DNA of 8,953 nucleotides, taken from NCBI GenBank assembly GCA_013698305.1, contig JACCVC010000328.1, positions 1 through 8,953 of the forward strand. Direction: 5' to 3'. The DNA is from Chloroflexia bacterium. Lineage in GTDB: Bacteria > Chloroflexota > Chloroflexia > Thermomicrobiales > UBA6265. The notes under the pieces were generated by a model. That model had not been told where the DNA came from. It did not search any database and was given only the letters and a program-made list of their open reading frames with translations. The translations under genes and the position numbers were made by a program. This document shows, piece after piece, positions 5,961 through 8,953 of this stretch (position 1 is the first letter of the stretch; every line of letters starts with the position of its first letter).

Positions 5961-7757
5961 TCAGGAATCTTCGCGTCCTGAGATCTGGTACTGCGTCAGG
6001 GCGCGGACGAAGATGTTACCGTCCGGCACGGTGAAGCCCTGCGTATTCACCGGCAGGTTTTGCACCCACGGTTTGAACGCGTAGACGTCAAGGCGGTACA
6101 CGACAGGGATGTATCCCACGTCCTCCTGGATGATTCGCTCGGCTTCGATGTAGAGGTCCAGCCGGGCGTCGGGATCGAGCTCACCCTTCGCTTCGACGAT
6201 TGTCTCGTCGAACTCCTCGTTCTCCCAAAGCTGGCGCTTCTGTCCCGGCGGCTTCCCGCCATAGAACATGTCGTAGTAGCCGTTGTCCGGGTCCGGATAG
6301 TCGTACCACCAGCGGATCCAGACCAATTGGTCCACGTTTTCATACAGCCGAGGCCGGAAAGAGTTCTCTACCAACGACTCGATCTGGATCGACATGCCGA
6401 GGTTCTGCTGAAGCTGGTCTACGATGTCGTTGGCCATGATGTCGGAGTTGTACTGCTCCTCATCCGAGCGCATCACCATGGTGATCTCGGGCCAGTTTTG
6501 ACCTCCCTCATACTCGGTTCCGACCAGCTCGGCCATGGCGGCTTCTGGATCAAACGCCTGCATGGCATAGATCTCTTCGTCCTCGAAGAATCCGTAGACC
6601 CCTTGCGGCATCATGCAGTGCGCGGGTTGCACCAGACCGGATGTCACCTGCACCAGCCGCTCGCGATCAATCGCCTTGCTCACGGCGCGCCGCACTTCGA
6701 GCTGGTCGAACGGCGCGACGTTGTTCGATGGCAGCAGCATCCAAAGGCCGGGATAGACGTACTGACGCAGCAGCTCCGCCTGTTCCGGATTCTCCTGGAA
6801 GCGGACGTAATCACTGGCGCCGAGCGCTACCCAGTCGAGTCTCTGATCGCCGGTGCCGTTCTCGAAGTTGTTGACCTGGTTGTCGCTTGGAATGAACGGA
6901 TCCACCACACGCTCGAGCGTGATCTCTTCCGCCCCCCAGTAATTGGGATTCGCCACCAGCTCGCACTTTACTCCCTTCTCCCAGAAGTCGAGGTTGAACG
7001 GCCCGTTGGAGACCAGCGGCACTTCGCCCAGCGCCCAATCGGCGCCGTGCTCTTCCACCGACGGACGGTGCGCAGGATAGCAGGCAAGGTAAGCGGCCTT
7101 CTGAGGGAAGTTCGCGCGCGACCCGACCAGCGTCACCTCGAACGTCCAGTCATCCAGCGCGGCCAACCCAAGGTCTTCCGCAGTCGGAACGCGCGTCTCA
7201 CCGTCGATCTCGACCTCATCGCCCGCGTTGAACGCCTGCCCGTGGAGGACGTCGTAGAGGATGAACGAATAGACGTTCGCCGTTTCAGGATCGAGTATGC
7301 GCGCGTAGGACCAGACAAAATCCTGCGCGGTCACGGGATCGCCGTTCGACCAGCCGGTGTTGTCCTGCCGGAGATTGAACGTCCAGACGGAAGCGTCCTC
7401 ATTCGCCTCCCAGGTCTCCGCCCAATCCCCCACGGCATTCCCGTCCGGATCGAACGCCAGCAGCCCCGCGAAAGTTGACACATCGGCATTGCAGTAGAGG
7501 TCAGCGTTCCAGTCGAAGGACGACGGCTCGTTCGTCAGCGCGGAGTTGAAGAAGATCTGCTCCTCGTCGAGCGCACCGGCGTCCGCATCCTGCGCAAGCA
7601 CGGCCTTGCTGCCAACAAAAGACCCCGCCGCCGCCGCGCCTGCGCCAACAACAGCGCTCCCGACCAGCTTTCTGCGCGAGAACGCCGACATTCGGAGCCG
7701 GTGATCGAGCTTCTGCAGCATTGCCTCGCGTTCATCATCATGATTGCGTGTCGTCAT
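5961..7757 (-). CDS. ABC transporter substrate-binding protein, family 5 (OppA/DppA type), Tat-exported
   Basis: This 598-residue protein captures peptides or similar ligands outside the membrane and delivers them to an Opp/Dpp-type ABC importer. The N-terminus has a twin-arginine motif (SRRKLV, 27-32), a long Ala/Gly/Val hydrophobic stretch (about 33-49) and a likely cleavage after VLA (53-55). There is no lipobox Cys, so it is not an obvious lipoprotein. Family 5 features follow: NEPSSFDW at 76-83, the WTFNLR...GWSNGDPVTAQDFVWSY block at 125-151, and NGPF at 251-254 leading to NPNYWG, a layout close to OppA. I chose the ATG at 7757 because GGAGG lies 9 nt upstream (7767-7771). The frame can extend to a GTG at 7838, but the added residues look non-coding and hide the Tat signal. 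It lies 189 bp downstream of a DppC-type permease gene. The ligand cannot be told from the sequence. Confidence 0.92.
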   Translation of the reverse strand: MTTRNHDDEREAMLQKLDHRLRMSAFSRRKLVGSAVVGAGAAAAGSFVGSKAVLAQDADAGALDEEQIFFNSALTNEPSSFDWNADLYCNADVSTFAGLLAFDPDGNAVGDWAETWEANEDASVWTFNLRQDNTGWSNGDPVTAQDFVWSYARILDPETANVYSFILYDVLHGQAFNAGDEVEIDGETRVPTAEDLGLAALDDWTFEVTLVGSRANFPQKAAYLACYPAHRPSVEEHGADWALGEVPLVSNGPFNLDFWEKGVKCELVANPNYWGAEEITLERVVDPFIPSDNQVNNFENGTGDQRLDWVALGASDYVRFQENPEQAELLRQYVYPGLWMLLPSNNVAPFDQLEVRRAVSKAIDRERLVQVTSGLVQPAHCMMPQGVYGFFEDEEIYAMQAFDPEAAMAELVGTEYEGGQNWPEITMVMRSDEEQYNSDIMANDIVDQLQQNLGMSIQIESLVENSFRPRLYENVDQLVWIRWWYDYPDPDNGYYDMFYGGKPPGQKRQLWENEEFDETIVEAKGELDPDARLDLYIEAERIIQEDVGYIPVVYRLDVYAFKPWVQNLPVNTQGFTVPDGNIFVRALTQYQISGREDS

Positions 7758-7837
7758 GGTGTACAACCTCCAGAAGTTCGTCGATGCCCGCGAGCGAGGC
7801 CGTCGCCACCATGGCGGGACCTGCCACCGGGATACCA

Positions 7838-7876
7838 CTACGGCTCAGGGCCGCCCCAGAGCCACGAAGCCTTCAT
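7838..7876 (-). other. Possible 12-codon upstream ORF in the permease-binding protein spacer
   Basis: In the 189-bp spacer before the substrate-binding protein gene, a strong GAAAGGAGG (7891-7899) has no conventional start at the usual distance. The first ATG after it is 14 nt away at 7876 and encodes MKASWLWGGPEP, then TAG. It could be a leader peptide or a relic; the over-long spacing makes translation uncertain. The rest of the spacer shows nothing I can name. Confidence 0.2.
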
Positions 7877-7946
7877 GCGCTACGAACTCGCCTCCTTTCG
7901 AACCAGGATTGAACGACGGTAGATGCAAGAGTGTCGCCTCGCCACG

Positions 7947-8942
7947 CTACTCACGACCACGGACGTCGAGCGCATCACGCAACCCATCGCCCAGGAACGT
8001 AAAGCCAAGCATCGTGAACGCGATCGCGACGACCGGGAATAGCAGGATATGCGGATAGGCCTGCACCAGACCGGTGTCTGTGCCCGCGCCAACCATCTGG
8101 CCCCAGCTGGATTGTGGCGGGTTGATTCCCACGCCGACAAAACTCAGGGCAGCTTCGGTAAAAATTGCTGTTGGAATGCCAAATGTCAGGGCCACGATGA
8201 TCGGTGTCATGCTGTTGGGCAACAGGTGCTTCCACATGATGTACCCGCTGCCGGCGCCGCTGACCCGTGCCGCGTTGACATACTCGGCCTCTCGGAGCGT
8301 CAGGAACTGTCCTCGAACCAGGCGAGCTATCGTCACCCAAGTCACCAGGCCGATGCCCAGGAAGATATTGATCATGCCAGGGCCGAACACGTTGAGAAAG
8401 ATCATCACCAGCAACAACTGCGGCACCGCATAGACGACATCGACCATGCGCATCAGGACGTTGTCAACGTTGCCGGAGAAGTACCCCGCCGCTGCCCCAA
8501 TCGGAACGCCGATCGCCAGCACGATCAGCTGCGACACAACGCCCACCAGCAGCGAGACGCGAGCGCCATACAACACCCTGCTCCAGATGTCGCGCCCATT
8601 CTCGTCGAGACCCATCGGCCACAGCCAGTCTGGACCATACCGCGCCAGCCGAACGTCAACGACTTCCGATTGACCATAGGGCGCGAGAAGCGGCGCAAAC
8701 AGCGCCATCAGCGTAAAGATCACCACGATAGCCAGGCCCATAACCGACAAGCGATTCCTGGTGAGCCTGCGCCAGGCATCAGTCCAGAGGCTTCGCGGTC
8801 GCGCTAACTTACCATCCTCCAACCGGGAAAGCGGCTGCTTCTTGCTCGATTCATCGCCTGGAACCGGCGTTGATTCGACCGCCGGCCTGATCGATGGCGC
8901 CTTGGTGGTATTCCGTTCGATATGCTGACCTGCCACCTGCAC
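7947..8942 (-). CDS. ABC transporter permease, DppC/OppC type
   Basis: This 331-residue inner-membrane subunit belongs to a peptide/nickel-type (family 5) ABC importer. After the first membrane segment (about 67-88) comes the family block GLDENGRDIWSRVLYGARVS at 111-130. Further membrane segments lie at about 131-153, 164-187, 190-208, 247-270 and 298-317. The cytoplasmic coupling loop (EAA motif) is at 220-243 (EYVNAARVSGA, then KHLLPNSMTP), where an ATPase would dock. The N-terminal tail of about 50 polar residues rich in Ser, Pro and charged residues is longer than in E. coli DppC. The start is taken as the GTG at 8942 with AAAGG 4 nt upstream (8947-8951). A second GTG at 8936 is possible, and a start beyond the window edge cannot be excluded. 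The binding-protein gene follows on the same strand. The DppB-type permease and ATPases are not in view and are probably beyond the right edge. Confidence 0.9.
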   Translation of the reverse strand: MQVAGQHIERNTTKAPSIRPAVESTPVPGDESSKKQPLSRLEDGKLARPRSLWTDAWRRLTRNRLSVMGLAIVVIFTLMALFAPLLAPYGQSEVVDVRLARYGPDWLWPMGLDENGRDIWSRVLYGARVSLLVGVVSQLIVLAIGVPIGAAAGYFSGNVDNVLMRMVDVVYAVPQLLLVMIFLNVFGPGMINIFLGIGLVTWVTIARLVRGQFLTLREAEYVNAARVSGAGSGYIMWKHLLPNSMTPIIVALTFGIPTAIFTEAALSFVGVGINPPQSSWGQMVGAGTDTGLVQAYPHILLFPVVAIAFTMLGFTFLGDGLRDALDVRGRE

Positions 8943-8953
8943 GCTGCCTTTCG

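Noticed and set aside
6060..7478. 472-residue open frame on the plus strand
   Set aside because: It is the antisense shadow of the substrate-binding protein, with no recognisable domain and an Arg/His/Val/Leu-biased composition.
7805..7814. GCCACCATGG, identical to the vertebrate Kozak consensus
   Set aside because: Chance match in a GC-rich bacterial spacer; on that strand no long frame with a recognisable product follows.
7758..7838. Upstream GTG start for the substrate-binding protein
   Set aside because: The 27 added residues are Arg/Trp-rich and would push the twin-arginine signal inward; GGAGG 9 nt before the ATG at 7757 is a better start.

Overview
This is a GC-rich bacterial chromosomal segment with eight protein-coding genes, two of them close to or across a window edge. 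Seven lie on the minus strand and one (a RidA-family gene) on the plus strand. I see no rRNA, tRNA, CRISPR array or transposase gene. The mix of genes (a Tat-exported family 5 solute-binding protein, GtrA plus a UDP-galactopyranose-mutase-like flavoprotein, an S41 peptidase with an atypical active site) would suit a Chloroflexota/Thermomicrobia-type organism. That is an impression from gene style, not something proven here.

Left block (1-4022, all minus strand, read right to left): an S41/C-terminal-processing-peptidase-like secreted protein with a PDZ domain (2721-4022), a GtrA-family four-helix membrane protein (2126-2551), a FAD oxidoreductase of the UDP-galactopyranose mutase/amine oxidase superfamily (457-1935), and the N-terminal part of an unrecognised membrane protein that runs off the left edge (1-364). 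The GtrA, flavoprotein and membrane protein trio looks like part of a cell-surface glycan locus.

Middle block: a 176-bp divergent promoter region (4023-4198) holds two inverted repeats and separates the S41 gene from the RidA-family gene (4199-4588, plus). The RidA gene converges on ilvE, a branched-chain aminotransferase (4867-5820, minus). The 278-bp convergent spacer is the most unusual non-coding DNA here. It carries six alternating copies of an 11-bp motif that form three hairpins. The outer part (4597-4732) looks like a 136-bp miniature inverted-repeat element, with 15-bp perfect terminal inverted repeats and a 4-bp direct repeat on each side.

Right block (5899-8942, minus): a DppC/OppC-type ABC permease followed by its family 5 peptide-binding protein, which ends at a very strong 14-bp-stem terminator with a UUCG tetraloop. 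The partner permease and ATPases are presumably beyond the right edge.

The observations most worth following are the hairpin/MITE-like cluster, the S41 protein that keeps the catalytic Ser but has Thr and Leu where the catalytic Lys and its Gln partner belong, and the RidA homologue without the archetypal substrate-binding Arg.
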